This document shows, piece after piece, positions 1-7,435 of a stretch of DNA of 13,544 nt. Under the pieces are notes generated by a model. It made no database searches, was not told the origin of the DNA, and saw only the letters and a program-made list of their open reading frames with translations. The stretch's first letter is position 1; every line of letters begins with the position of its first letter. The DNA is taken from assembly GCA_030838305.1 (NCBI GenBank), contig JAUTWY010000606.1, forward strand, positions 1 through 13,544, read 5' to 3'. The translations under genes and the position numbers were made by a program. This stretch comes from Acidobacteriaceae bacterium. Its GTDB lineage: Bacteria; Acidobacteriota; Terriglobia; Terriglobales; Acidobacteriaceae.

Positions 1-1222
1 AAGCGCGATTTCCGACCTGATCGTGATTTTGCAGGAAAGAAACAAATGCGCTAGGCGGCAGCCCCGCGGTTCGTTCCCCCCGTATTTGGCCATTCCGAAA
101 GAGCGACATCTCGCCTTGATAGGCGAAACCCTCGCACAGGCAACGGCCTAAGCGATCAAGAGGGCGATCGGAATAATCGGAGTAGTAGCCATCCTTCTCG
201 CCCGTGACCAGCACGTGCAGCGCGTGGTGAATATCGTCATTCCACTGCGCGCTGTATGACTTCGCTTTGCAGTGCTCGGTGCGCTGCAGGTAGCTCGTTT
301 GGTTAAGTTCATTTTCCAAGACAAGGTGGACGTGGCGACCCGGCTCGATTGCATCCTGGATTTTGTTGGCGAGTTCGGTGAGAAAGTGGGTTGGGGATTC
401 GTCCAGGATTGCGTGAACTGCATCAAGGCGAAGTCCGTCGAAATGATATTCGGTTAGCCAGTAGAGGGCATTGTGGATAAAGAAGTCGCGCACAGCTCGA
501 CTTTCGGGTCCGTCGAAATTGATGGCGTTGCCCCAAGGCGTGCGGTGCCGGTTAGTAAAGAATTGCGGCGCGTAAGAGTTTAGATAATTTCCTTCCGGGC
601 CAAAATGGTTGTAGACGACGTCCAGCAGAACCATGATTCCATGAGCGTGGGCGCTTTGAATCAATTTCTTGAGATCTTCGGGGCGACCGTAGGTGCTATC
701 GGGTGCGAAAGCGAAGACGCCGTCGTAGCCCCAATTGCGCCGTCCCGGAAAGTCGGCTACCGGCATCAATTCGATAGCCGTGATTCCTAAGTCCGCCAAG
801 TATTCGAGGCGTCCGCGCACGGAAGAAAAGTTCCCGGACGGGGTGAAGGTTCCGACGTGCAGTTCGTAAATTACAGTTTCTTCCCATGGGCGGCCGCGCC
901 ATTCGCCATCTTGCCAGTCGAAAGCTTCAGGATCGATAACCTCGCTGGGGCCGTGGACGTCCTTTGGTTGGAAGCGTGAGGCGGGATCAGGAACATCTTG
1001 GGCATCATCGATTCGGAAACGATATTGACTTCCCGGCTTGGCGGTGTCGGTTACCAGCTCAAACCAGCCTTCGCCGCGCTGTTCCAGAGGAAATTTTGTA
1101 GCATGCTTTGCCCCTGCGATGCTGAGTTCGACTCGGCGGGCGGCAGGAGCCCACAGGCGGAAGCGCACGCTTCCGTCGGCGCGACATTCAGCGCCGGAGG
1201 GCATGCTATGACGGCGCTTCAT
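1..1222 (-). CDS. treZ: Malto-oligosyltrehalose trehalohydrolase (TreZ), 3' end outside window
   Basis: Cytoplasmic GH13 enzyme that releases trehalose from maltooligosyl-trehalose, the last step of the TreY/TreZ route. The reading frame is open for 407 residues and leaves the window at the left edge; full-length family members are roughly 560-620 residues, so about a third is missing. An N-terminal immunoglobulin-like (CBM48-type) domain (about 12-85) precedes the (beta/alpha)8 barrel. Visible barrel signatures are YELHVGTF at 119, DVVYNH at 201, DGLRLDAVHA with the probable nucleophile Asp267, LVLENE with the probable acid/base Glu303, and QNHDQVGNRA with the third acid Asp401. The start at 1222 is chosen for an AGGA eight bases upstream, inside the end of glgX, which suggests translational coupling. 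TreY is probably further left but is not visible. Confidence 0.95.
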   Translation of the reverse strand, partial: MKRRHSMPSGAECRADGSVRFRLWAPAARRVELSIAGAKHATKFPLEQRGEGWFELVTDTAKPGSQYRFRIDDAQDVPDPASRFQPKDVHGPSEVIDPEAFDWQDGEWRGRPWEETVIYELHVGTFTPSGNFSSVRGRLEYLADLGITAIELMPVADFPGRRNWGYDGVFAFAPDSTYGRPEDLKKLIQSAHAHGIMVLLDVVYNHFGPEGNYLNSYAPQFFTNRHRTPWGNAINFDGPESRAVRDFFIHNALYWLTEYHFDGLRLDAVHAILDESPTHFLTELANKIQDAIEPGRHVHLVLENELNQTSYLQRTEHCKAKSYSAQWNDDIHHALHVLVTGEKDGYYSDYSDRPLDRLGRCLCEGFAYQGEMSLFRNGQIRGERTAGLPPSAFVSFLQNHDQVGNRA

Positions 1223-3386
1223 TCGAGTCTTCCTTCTTGCCGTTCTTGCGTTCCATCAACCGGCGCTCCATGAGCACAACTATGGAGCGCGCCTGCAGCG
1301 GATAGACTGTTCCCGAATCGTGCGTCCCCGCGGGACGCAAGCCGTCGTCTTTGGAAGTGTCCATCCAGGCAACCCAGCGAGAGTCCGGATGAAATGTGGG
1401 CAGCGTGAATCCCACATCTTCATGGTGAGCGTTCAGCAGCACCAGAAAGTTTTCGTCGCCCATCTTCCGGCCGCGTTCATCACTCTCGTCAAGCCCTTGC
1501 CCTGCGAGAAACATTCCCAGGCAGCGAGCGGCAGGATCACGCCATTCGTCCTCAGTCATCTCGTTGCCACCGGGATTGAGCCAGAGCACGTCTTTTACGT
1601 TTGCACCCTTGATGGGACGCCCCTGAAAAAAATGCCGCCGCCGGAATACCGGATGCCGCTTGCGAAGAGTCATCACCCGCTGGACGAAGGCCAGCAGGTC
1701 ACGATCTGCAGGTTGCAAATTCCAATTCAACCAACTGATCTCATTGTCCTGGCAATAGGCATTGTTGTTTCCCTTCTGGGTATGACCGATCGCATCTCCC
1801 GCATACATCATCGGCACGCCCTGGGATAGAAGAAGCGTGGCCAGAAAGTTCCTTTTTTGCTTGGCCCGCAATGCCAGGATATTTGGATCGTCGGTAGGCC
1901 CCTCTACTCCGCAATTCCAGCTTCGGTTATTGCTGTTGCCGTCGCGATTGTCTTCGCCGTTGGCTTCGTTGTGTTTGTCGTTGTAGCTGACAAGATCCTG
2001 CAAAGTGAAGCCGTCGTGCGCTGTGACAAAGTTGATGCTCGCATATGGGCGCCTGCCGCTATGCGCGTAGAGGTCGCTTGAACCGGTAAGGCGATAAGCC
2101 AAATCACCCACCACTCCTTCGTCGCCCTTCCAATAAGACCGCACGGTATCACGATAGCGATCGTTCCACTCCGCCCAGCCCACGGGGAAGTTTCCGACTT
2201 GGTAGCCTCCCTCGCCGAGGTCCCAAGGCTCGGCAATCAGTTTTACCTGGGAGAGAACTGGGTCCTGATGGATGATGTCGAGGAACGCGCCGAGGCGGTC
2301 AACTTCGTGCAGCTCGCGAGCCAGGGTCGCTGCCAGGTCGAAGCGGAAGCCGTCCACGTGCATCTCCAGAACCCAGTAGCGCAAACTGTCCATGATCAGC
2401 TGGAGAACACGCGGATGCCGCATGTTCAGCGTGTTTCCAGTGCCGGTGTAATCCATGTAATAGCGCTGCTTGTCAGCCACGAGGCGGTAATACGTGCTGT
2501 TGTCGATGCCTTTAAGCGAGAGCGTGGGCCCTAAATGATTTCCTTCCGCCGTGTGGTTGTAGACCACATCGAGAATCACTTCGAGCCCAGCGGAGTGCAG
2601 GGTTTTCACCATTGTCTTGAACTCGTGGATTGAGTTAGTCACCAGATAGCGAGGCTCGAGCGCCAAAAATCCAATGGAGTTATAGCCCCAATAGTTGCGC
2701 AGGCCGCGCTCTACGAGCCGGCGGTCATCCACGAAGCTGTGTACTGGCATGAGTTCGATCGAGGTCACTCCGAGGCGAGTGAGGTACTCGATTACCGGAG
2801 CGGTGGCCAGCCCCGCATAGGTTCCACGCAGGTGCTCCGGAACATCGGGGTGGCAGTTGGTGAAGCCTTTTACGTGGAGCTCATAAATCACCGTCTCGTG
2901 CCAGGGAATGTTTGGCGGCTTATCTGATCCCCAAGTGAACGCGGAGTCGATGACCTGATTCTTGGGCATGCCGGCGGCATTGTCGCGCCGGTCAAATGAC
3001 AAATCCTCCTGCTTGTGCCCGACGCGGTACCCAAAGTGTGAATCGGTCCACCGAATGGCGCCTTGAATCTGCTTGCCATAGGGGTCAAGAAGAAGTTTGT
3101 GAGGATTAAAGCGATGGCCCCGATCAGGCGCGTAAGGGCCAAACACGCGATATCCATATAACTGGCCGGGGCGCACCTCGGGCAAATAGCCGTGCCACAC
3201 CATGTCAGTTTGCTCGGGAAGTGGGACGCGCAGGGTTTCGCGTTTTCCTGAAATGTCGAACAAGCAAAGCTCGACTTTCTCGGCGTGCTCGGAGTAGAGC
3301 GCGAAGTTCACGCCCTCGCCGTCCCAGGTTGAGCCTAAGGGGTAAGGCCGGCCCGGCCAGACGATTGGCTGCAGTGGGTTGGGCAT
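1206..3386 (-). CDS. glgX: Glycogen debranching enzyme GlgX/TreX (GH13_11)
   Basis: A 726-residue cytoplasmic isoamylase-type enzyme that hydrolyses alpha-1,6 branches of glycogen or phosphorylase-limit dextrin. A CBM48 domain (about 10-110) is followed by the GH13 barrel. Visible signatures are YELHVKGFT at 168, DVVYNHTAEG at 273, DGFRFDLA with nucleophile Asp350, LIAEPWD with acid/base Glu386, TAHDGFT with the third acid Asp458, and the family-typical GNNNAYCQDN at 539. Length is normal for GlgX. Position 532 is Ala in GDAIG, where the family usually has GDE. The gene overlaps treZ by 17 bp, so it most likely acts as the TreX of a trehalose operon, feeding linear maltodextrins to TreY/TreZ. 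Upstream, only a weak purine run (CGGAG, about 12 bases from ATG) is visible as ribosome binding site. Confidence in the family is very high; its main physiological role is inferred from context. Confidence 0.97.
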   Translation of the reverse strand: MPNPLQPIVWPGRPYPLGSTWDGEGVNFALYSEHAEKVELCLFDISGKRETLRVPLPEQTDMVWHGYLPEVRPGQLYGYRVFGPYAPDRGHRFNPHKLLLDPYGKQIQGAIRWTDSHFGYRVGHKQEDLSFDRRDNAAGMPKNQVIDSAFTWGSDKPPNIPWHETVIYELHVKGFTNCHPDVPEHLRGTYAGLATAPVIEYLTRLGVTSIELMPVHSFVDDRRLVERGLRNYWGYNSIGFLALEPRYLVTNSIHEFKTMVKTLHSAGLEVILDVVYNHTAEGNHLGPTLSLKGIDNSTYYRLVADKQRYYMDYTGTGNTLNMRHPRVLQLIMDSLRYWVLEMHVDGFRFDLAATLARELHEVDRLGAFLDIIHQDPVLSQVKLIAEPWDLGEGGYQVGNFPVGWAEWNDRYRDTVRSYWKGDEGVVGDLAYRLTGSSDLYAHSGRRPYASINFVTAHDGFTLQDLVSYNDKHNEANGEDNRDGNSNNRSWNCGVEGPTDDPNILALRAKQKRNFLATLLLSQGVPMMYAGDAIGHTQKGNNNAYCQDNEISWLNWNLQPADRDLLAFVQRVMTLRKRHPVFRRRHFFQGRPIKGANVKDVLWLNPGGNEMTEDEWRDPAARCLGMFLAGQGLDESDERGRKMGDENFLVLLNAHHEDVGFTLPTFHPDSRWVAWMDTSKDDGLRPAGTHDSGTVYPLQARSIVVLMERRLMERKNGKKEDSNEAPS

Positions 3387-3525
3387 TTTGATTTAGGACT
3401 CCGGGAAGTATGGCGTCGCCGGAGACTATCGGCCTCTTACTGTAACCGCTAGGCTCCGGGTGGTTCAAACGCCGTAGAAGAATGGCCCACACCACGGCGG
3501 ATCGTTATGGGCCGACGCTTGGATG

Positions 3526-3563
3526 CCTTTGGAGCGACTAAGTTTGCCGTCGCTCCACAAAGG
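3526..3563 (-). terminator. Hairpin downstream of the small secreted gene, no U-tract
   Basis: Arms 3526-3538 and 3549-3563 are reverse complements over 13 base pairs, interrupted only by a 2-base bulge (TG on one side), with a 10-base loop. It lies 26 bp past the stop codon of the minus-strand gene at 3589-3906 and 140 bp ahead of glgX. No T-run follows on either strand, so it may be a processing or stabilising structure rather than a classical intrinsic terminator. Confidence 0.5.
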
Positions 3564-3588
3564 CTCGCGGTCAGGAAAGAAGAAACAA

Positions 3589-3906
3589 CTAATCCGTTCT
3601 GCTGCTTTTCAGTTTATTTGCAAGTTTCTTTATCTCGTTTTCCCGCGCGATATTCACGATTCCTTTGGCATCGTCGTAGAGACTGTCGCGCAAAAGATTT
3701 AGAAGCCGAGCCTTGATTTTCGCCCGTTCTGCGACCGGTTGGGGGACGTAAATAGTGTGCGGTTGCTGAGAGCACGCTAGAGAGCTCCCAACGAACGCAT
3801 TTTTGAAATCGGGTTCTGGTACTCCTGGCCCCTGACCCAATACCTGTGCGCCAGCGAGGGCAGAAGCAAGAACGACAGGCAGCAGAAGAAAGCTCCTTTT
3901 GGCCAC
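3589..3906 (-). CDS. Small secreted protein of unknown function (GTG start)
   Basis: A 105-residue protein that I cannot assign to a named family. Residues 1-20 form a Sec-type signal peptide (MAKRS then a Leu/Val/Ala core, with a possible cleavage after the ALAGA stretch), so the product is probably exported. The mature part has a Pro-rich linker, one Cys near residue 45 and a charged helical C-terminus with a YDDAKGIVNIARENEIKKL segment. The start is GTG at 3906. A GGAGG seven bases upstream supports it, and the nearby ATG at 3908 is in another frame that does not encode the signal peptide. The gene is transcribed toward glgX, but a 202-bp gap with a strong hairpin separates them, so it is probably monocistronic. 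Confidence that it is a real gene is good; function is unknown. Confidence 0.8.
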   Translation of the reverse strand: MAKRSFLLLPVVLASALAGAQVLGQGPGVPEPDFKNAFVGSSLACSQQPHTIYVPQPVAERAKIKARLLNLLRDSLYDDAKGIVNIARENEIKKLANKLKSSRTD

Positions 3907-3908
3907 AT

Positions 3909-4295
3909 CTCTACCTCCCTTTTCGTGCGCCGAAGGAATAAAGCCTATGTTCCATCGGGCAAGAAAAGAGATGAAACTTTTTGTGAGGGCGTTGCATTCT
4001 ACCGGAAGGCAAGTCGCGGAGTACTGTCTCCGCGGTATTCAGTGTGTCTGCGCATCAGCCCGACGCGCAGGAGTTCCGCCTTGAGTGGGGGTCGAGGCTG
4101 ACCTCGTCCGGTTCACGCTATGAGTCCGCTGCGGGACGGCGAAGGTCGGCGCTTTACGACAAGTTCGATAAGCGCATGGAAGGCTATACGGAGGTCTTGA
4201 TTCAGTTCGACAAGAAAGCCGCTTGAAGTGCCCGATCCGGGCGTGACAGAGTTGCGTCCGGAGCGAGTTCGCGATCGTTCGTAGACCTTAACCCG
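3909..4295. other. 387-bp gap with no convincing gene
   Basis: No recognised gene. An open stretch on the plus strand (4044-4226, GTG start, 60 residues) ends in a plausible protein-like segment (DKFDKRMEGYTEVLIQFDKK at its C-terminus) but has no ribosome binding site and matches no family I know. It may be a gene remnant or chance. The left end (3909-3960) should hold the promoter of the minus-strand secreted protein gene. Confidence 0.4.
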
Positions 4296-4574
4296 CTAGG
4301 GCTGGAGCGCGCTCCTGCGCTCGGATCCGCTATGGGCGACCACTTGTCCGACCGAGAAACACCGTGCGAGCGCGTGCAGCGAGAAGGCCGCATTGTCGAG
4401 GACAAGTTTCTCCTCAGTGTCATTCCCTGAGGTCAATTCCTGTTTTCTTTCTGCGATCGCGAATAGTGCTACGGCAATTCTCTGGGCAAGCTTGGTCTTA
4501 TCGTGCTCGAACAGTGCGGCAATATAGAGATCTTTCCACTCACCATTACGCTGTGACGACGCGGCGCGGTTCAT
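4296..4574 (-). CDS. Small soluble protein of unknown function (EWKDLY-type)
   Basis: A 92-residue protein with no signal peptide or membrane segment. After a short polar start it reads EWKDLYIAALFEHDKTKLAQ at residue 12, then a helix rich in Ala, Ile and Glu (about residues 31-48), and a second amphipathic helix around LDNAAFSLHALARC near residues 59-72. From memory, short proteins with an EWKxLY start, a D-x-x-KL turn and a paired second helix are common in acidobacterial genomes with no assigned function; no search was run. The ATG at 4574 has a GAGGG five bases upstream. The C-terminal 20 residues look less ordered. It stands alone, upstream of and divergent from the DUF3147 genes. Probably cytoplasmic; function unknown. 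Confidence 0.65.
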   Translation of the reverse strand: MNRAASSQRNGEWKDLYIAALFEHDKTKLAQRIAVALFAIAERKQELTSGNDTEEKLVLDNAAFSLHALARCFSVGQVVAHSGSERRSALQP

Positions 4575-4853
4575 ATTACCCTCAGCTTAAAGTCACGGGC
4601 GGGGGAGAGCCCGGAGATTCGTGCTGCAGGTAATTAAAAACTTGGCAAAAATTCGGACAATAAGGTGAGTACTCGATTTACCTTTCAGTTACCCCACCAA
4701 CGCGCGAGTAATTCCCCGAGAGTTACGACTTTCCTATTGTTCATGGGTTCCGCTTTAAGTCATTTGGCAACTAAGAGATGCGTCCTCCGGTTGGCGGACC
4801 GGCGATTTCGTGCACATGGTGACCGGACAGCGGCAAGCATTAGGGGAACCAGA

Positions 4854-5195
4854 ATGAAGGAAATTCTTCTGAGAGTAATCGTAGGCGGGGGTGTGGTTTC
4901 CGCATTTGCCCTGTTGGGCGACTTGCTGCAACCAAAGAGCTTCGCCGGATTATTTGGGGCCGCGCCTTCAGTGGCCCTCGCGACTCTGGCTCTGACTGTA
5001 ATGAAAGACGGCAAAGCATACGCAAGTACGGAGGCGCGATCGATGGTTCTTGGAGCGCTCGCCTTTTTTCTTTACGCATGCGTGGTGGGGCGGTTGCTGA
5101 TTCGCCGCCGCATGCCCGTTCTGTCCACGGCCGGTCTGGCGATTCTGGTGTGGGTGGGCTGCGCCTTTGGTCTTTGGTTCGCTGTGCTGAGGTAG
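4854..5195 (+). CDS. DUF3147-family membrane protein
   Basis: A 113-residue integral inner-membrane protein. Four hydrophobic segments are visible at about 4-24, 31-52, 65-87 and 93-112, with a cytoplasmic-type basic loop (IRRRM) between the last two. The RVIVGG near the start and the FAGLFGAAPSVALATLAL stretch are what I recognise as DUF3147. The frame is open further upstream (to 4665), but the ATG at 4854 follows a GGGGA six bases away and begins directly before the first membrane helix, whereas the upstream extension is not hydrophobic or family-like. A second gene of similar pattern follows after 4 bp, its ribosome binding site lying in this gene's last codons. The biochemical role is unknown; as a pair they may form a heteromeric membrane complex (inference). 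Confidence 0.85.
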   Translation: MKEILLRVIVGGGVVSAFALLGDLLQPKSFAGLFGAAPSVALATLALTVMKDGKAYASTEARSMVLGALAFFLYACVVGRLLIRRRMPVLSTAGLAILVWVGCAFGLWFAVLR

Positions 5196-5199
5196 AGAG

Positions 5200-5652
5200 A
5201 TGAAAATCAAACTGGATTCGGCGGGACTGCGGCAGTCAAAGTGGTACGAATATGCCTTTCGATTCCTTTTCGGCGGAACTGTGACTGCCTTGGCCGCACT
5301 TATTGCGAAACGTTTTGGTCCTGAAATTGGAGGTCTTTTTCTGGCCTTTCCGGCCATTCTTCCGGCGAGCGCGACTCTGATTGAAAAACATGAGAAACAG
5401 AAAAAGGAACGTTCCGGCAAAATAGGCGCTGGACGCGGAAAAGCGGCCGCGGGCGTTGACGCGATCGGAGCGTCGATGGGAGCGATTGGGCTCGCGGTGT
5501 TTGCTCTGATTGTCTGGCTCCGACTGGCGGAATCTGGAATGGGGATGGTGCTGGCCGAGGCGACCCTGGCGTGGTTCATCACTTCAGTATCTGTGTGGAA
5601 GCTTCGGGAAGTATTGTGGAGGCGTATCCGGAAAGGTCCGAAGCAATACTGA
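5200..5652 (+). CDS. Second DUF3147-like membrane protein
   Basis: A 150-residue membrane protein, starting 4 bp after the previous gene with a GAGG about seven bases upstream of the ATG. The first half repeats the pattern of its neighbour: RFLFGG at 21-26 and GGLFLAFPAILPASATL at 44-60 correspond to RVIVGG and AGLFGAAPSVALATLAL. A polar, Lys/Gly/Ala-rich insert (about residues 62-88) follows, then hydrophobic segments at about 91-110 and 116-133 and a basic tail. This looks like a diverged paralogue from tandem duplication, with a soluble loop between helices two and three. Function is unknown; tight spacing suggests the two products are made in similar amounts and may act together. Confidence 0.8.
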   Translation: MKIKLDSAGLRQSKWYEYAFRFLFGGTVTALAALIAKRFGPEIGGLFLAFPAILPASATLIEKHEKQKKERSGKIGAGRGKAAAGVDAIGASMGAIGLAVFALIVWLRLAESGMGMVLAEATLAWFITSVSVWKLREVLWRRIRKGPKQY

Positions 5653-5763
5653 GGAAGCGGATCAATGATGGCATTCGCGGGCCGCTTGTAGATTGTTGCC
5701 GCCGCATACTTGACCAACCCCTTGTAGCGGATTTTCCTCTAAAGATTATCAAGGAGGAGATCC

Positions 5764-5970
5764 ATGGCAGGCAAAAAAAAATCCAGCAGAAAATATGGAG
5801 AGGCAGCAAGCAAGTCCGTGAAGAGCGCGATGCACCGAGAGAAGAAAGGAACGCTCAAATCTGGCAAGGGCGGTAAAGGTGGCACGGTAAAAAGCCGCAA
5901 ACAAGCCATAGCGATTGGGCTCTCGGAAGCACGCGAGAAGGGCGCAAAAGTGCCGGAAAAAGCGGCATAG
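5764..5970 (+). CDS. DUF6496-family small basic protein
   Basis: A 68-residue, strongly basic protein with no membrane segment. After a Lys/Ser-rich N-terminus it shows the features I recognise as DUF6496: a VKSAMHREKKGTLKSGKGGK segment (from residue 19), then VKSRKQAIAIGLSEAREKG (from 42) and a KVPEKAA end. These proteins are short, Lys/Gly-rich and of unknown function; nucleic-acid binding is a reasonable guess from charge alone. It has the strongest ribosome binding site in the window, AGGAGGAGA ending four bases before ATG, which suggests high expression. It lies 111 bp after the DUF3147 pair and 3 bp before the cation transporter gene. Confidence 0.85.
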   Translation: MAGKKKSSRKYGEAASKSVKSAMHREKKGTLKSGKGGKGGTVKSRKQAIAIGLSEAREKGAKVPEKAA

Positions 5971-5973
5971 GAG

Positions 5974-6923
5974 ATGGCGTCGCCGAGCCGCAATCCGAAG
6001 GGAAAGAGTTCCTCGATGAGGGTGCTCTACGTGGCGATTGCGGCTAACGTCGCAATCGCCCTTACCAAGTATGCCGCAGCCGCGGTTACGGGGAGTCCTG
6101 CGATGCTGGCCGAGGCGTTTCACTCGACTGCGGATTCCTGTAACGAATTTCTTTTGCTTTTGGGCGTCAAAAGAAGCGAACGGCCGCCCGATGACCTGCA
6201 CCCTTTTGGGCACGGCAAGGAACTATATTTCTGGTCGCTTGTAGTCGCCATCGTCATTTTTGGTTTGGGCGCGGGGTGCTCTTTGGACGACGGAATCTCG
6301 CGGCTACTGCATCCTACAGCCACCACCAAGCCCACCTGAATTACGCAGTTCTGGCCATCGCCGCTGTTTTCGAGAGTTACTCGTGGTACGTGTCGCGTAA
6401 AGAATTGCTGGCTCGACGGAAACCCGGACAAACATTATGGCGCGTCATCCGTTCCAGCAAAGACCCCAGCGTATTCACCGTTTTCGTGGAGGACTCGGCG
6501 GCCTTGGTAGGAATCGCCATCGCCGTTCTCGGCATCGCCTTGGGTCAGATTTTGCACCATCCCTATTTTGACCCAGCCGCCTCGGTGCTGATTGGTTTGT
6601 TGTTGGCAGGAGTCGCGCTATTGCTGGCGAACGAGAGCCGCGAGTTGCTGCTGGGCGAACGAGCGCCCCTGAGACTCATTCGAAAAGTAAAAGGAATTAT
6701 TCGCTCGGAGCCGTCCGTCGAAGAAGTGGGTGATCTGTTCACCATGCAACTTGGTCCGGACGAAGTCTTGCTCGCGGTGGCGTTGCGCTTTAATTCGCAC
6801 CTGCGAGTGCAGGAACTGGAAGCGACGATTGATCGCCTTGAGCAAAAGATCCGCCGCCAGGCACCGGTCATTCAACGGATCTTTATCGAAGCGGAATCTC
6901 TCAAGCGAAGACTAGCGGCTTGA
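5974..6923 (+). pseudogene. CDF-family cation efflux transporter, split by a one-base frameshift
   Basis: Two adjoining plus-strand frames together encode one cation diffusion facilitator. The first (5974-6339) gives MRVLYVAIAANVAIALTKY, EAFHSTADSCNEFLLLLGVK with a metal-site HxxxD (His50, Asp54) and HPFGHGKELYFWSLVVA, then stops. The family sequence continues in another frame from about 6333 (HLNYAVLAIAAVFESYSWYV, FVEDSAALVGIAIAVLG and a C-terminal cytoplasmic domain to 6923). Adding one C to the CCC at 6331-6333 restores a single frame of about 316 residues, a normal CDF length. The break lies between membrane helices three and four, so the protein is non-functional unless this is an assembly error. 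The first ATG has GGAG directly against it; ATG 6016 is an alternative start. Probable substrate is Zn(II), Fe(II) or a similar divalent cation (family knowledge). Confidence 0.85.
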
Positions 6924-7435
6924 GCCACGGGAAAAGCGAAAATTGACGCTGATCTGGTTCGCGCCATTTATGAATCTGCAGAACAAGAAGGGCAGTGGAC
7001 CTTCCCGAATTTCCCAAGAAGAAGCGGCCGACGATGCGACAAGAGATTCACCGGCCTGCGCACGGCAAGCCACAAACGGTGAAGACAACATCTCCGTCTG
7101 GAGAGGCGGCTTAACGTCCGCGGTTGCGAACTGGAATAGTGAGTCGCGAGATGAATTCGTAGGCACTCTCTCCGAAGAGGTGAGAAGCCTCTAGTTCACT
7201 GCTGACTGGGTTTCCCGCCAACGCTGCTGCACTTCCTAAATAGCCTTGTAATCTCGAATCGTTGCTGCCCTTTCGTGCCGGCGATTTTGTCTCTTAAACA
7301 AGGTCGCAAAAGTCTCCGACAACTACAACCAGCAGCTCCGCAAGCAGCGATACGGCCAGCGGAAGCCTTAGCGTTTCGGCTTGAGTGGCAAGACAACCGG
7401 TACAGCTGGCGGGAACCAAGCCCTCCTCAACCCGC
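6924..7435. other. 512-bp convergent gap with no convincing gene
   Basis: This lies between two convergent genes. I see no recognised protein, RNA gene or strong terminator. Short open frames exist: a TTG-started 83-residue one at 6943-7194, and a GTG-started 39-residue Lys/Arg-rich one at 6995-7114 preceded by AGAAGG, but neither resembles anything known. Minor hairpins are a 5-bp stem around 7173-7193 and a 5-bp AAGCC/GGCTT stem near 7363-7382; both are too weak to call terminators. Confidence 0.4.

Noticed and set aside
148..902. Minus-strand open frames at 148-426 and 696-902, at first suggesting a broken treZ
   Set aside because: They are shifted frames of treZ. Translating from 1222 gives an uninterrupted 407-residue TreZ frame to the window edge, so treZ is intact as far as it is visible.
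3455..3485. GGTTCAAAC resembling a tRNA T-arm
   Set aside because: The base after the 7-base loop does not pair as a T-stem requires, and no acceptor, D or anticodon arms can be drawn around it.
4665..4853. Upstream extension of the first DUF3147 gene in the same frame
   Set aside because: The extra 63 residues are polar and unlike the family; the ATG at 4854 has a proper ribosome binding site and directly precedes the first membrane helix.
4968..5717. 249-residue open frame on the minus strand
   Set aside because: Antisense to the two DUF3147 genes, Pro/Ser/Arg-rich, no recognisable family or ribosome binding site.
6943..7194. 83-residue plus-strand frame after the CDF gene
   Set aside because: TTG start with no ribosome binding site, no family resemblance and low-information composition.
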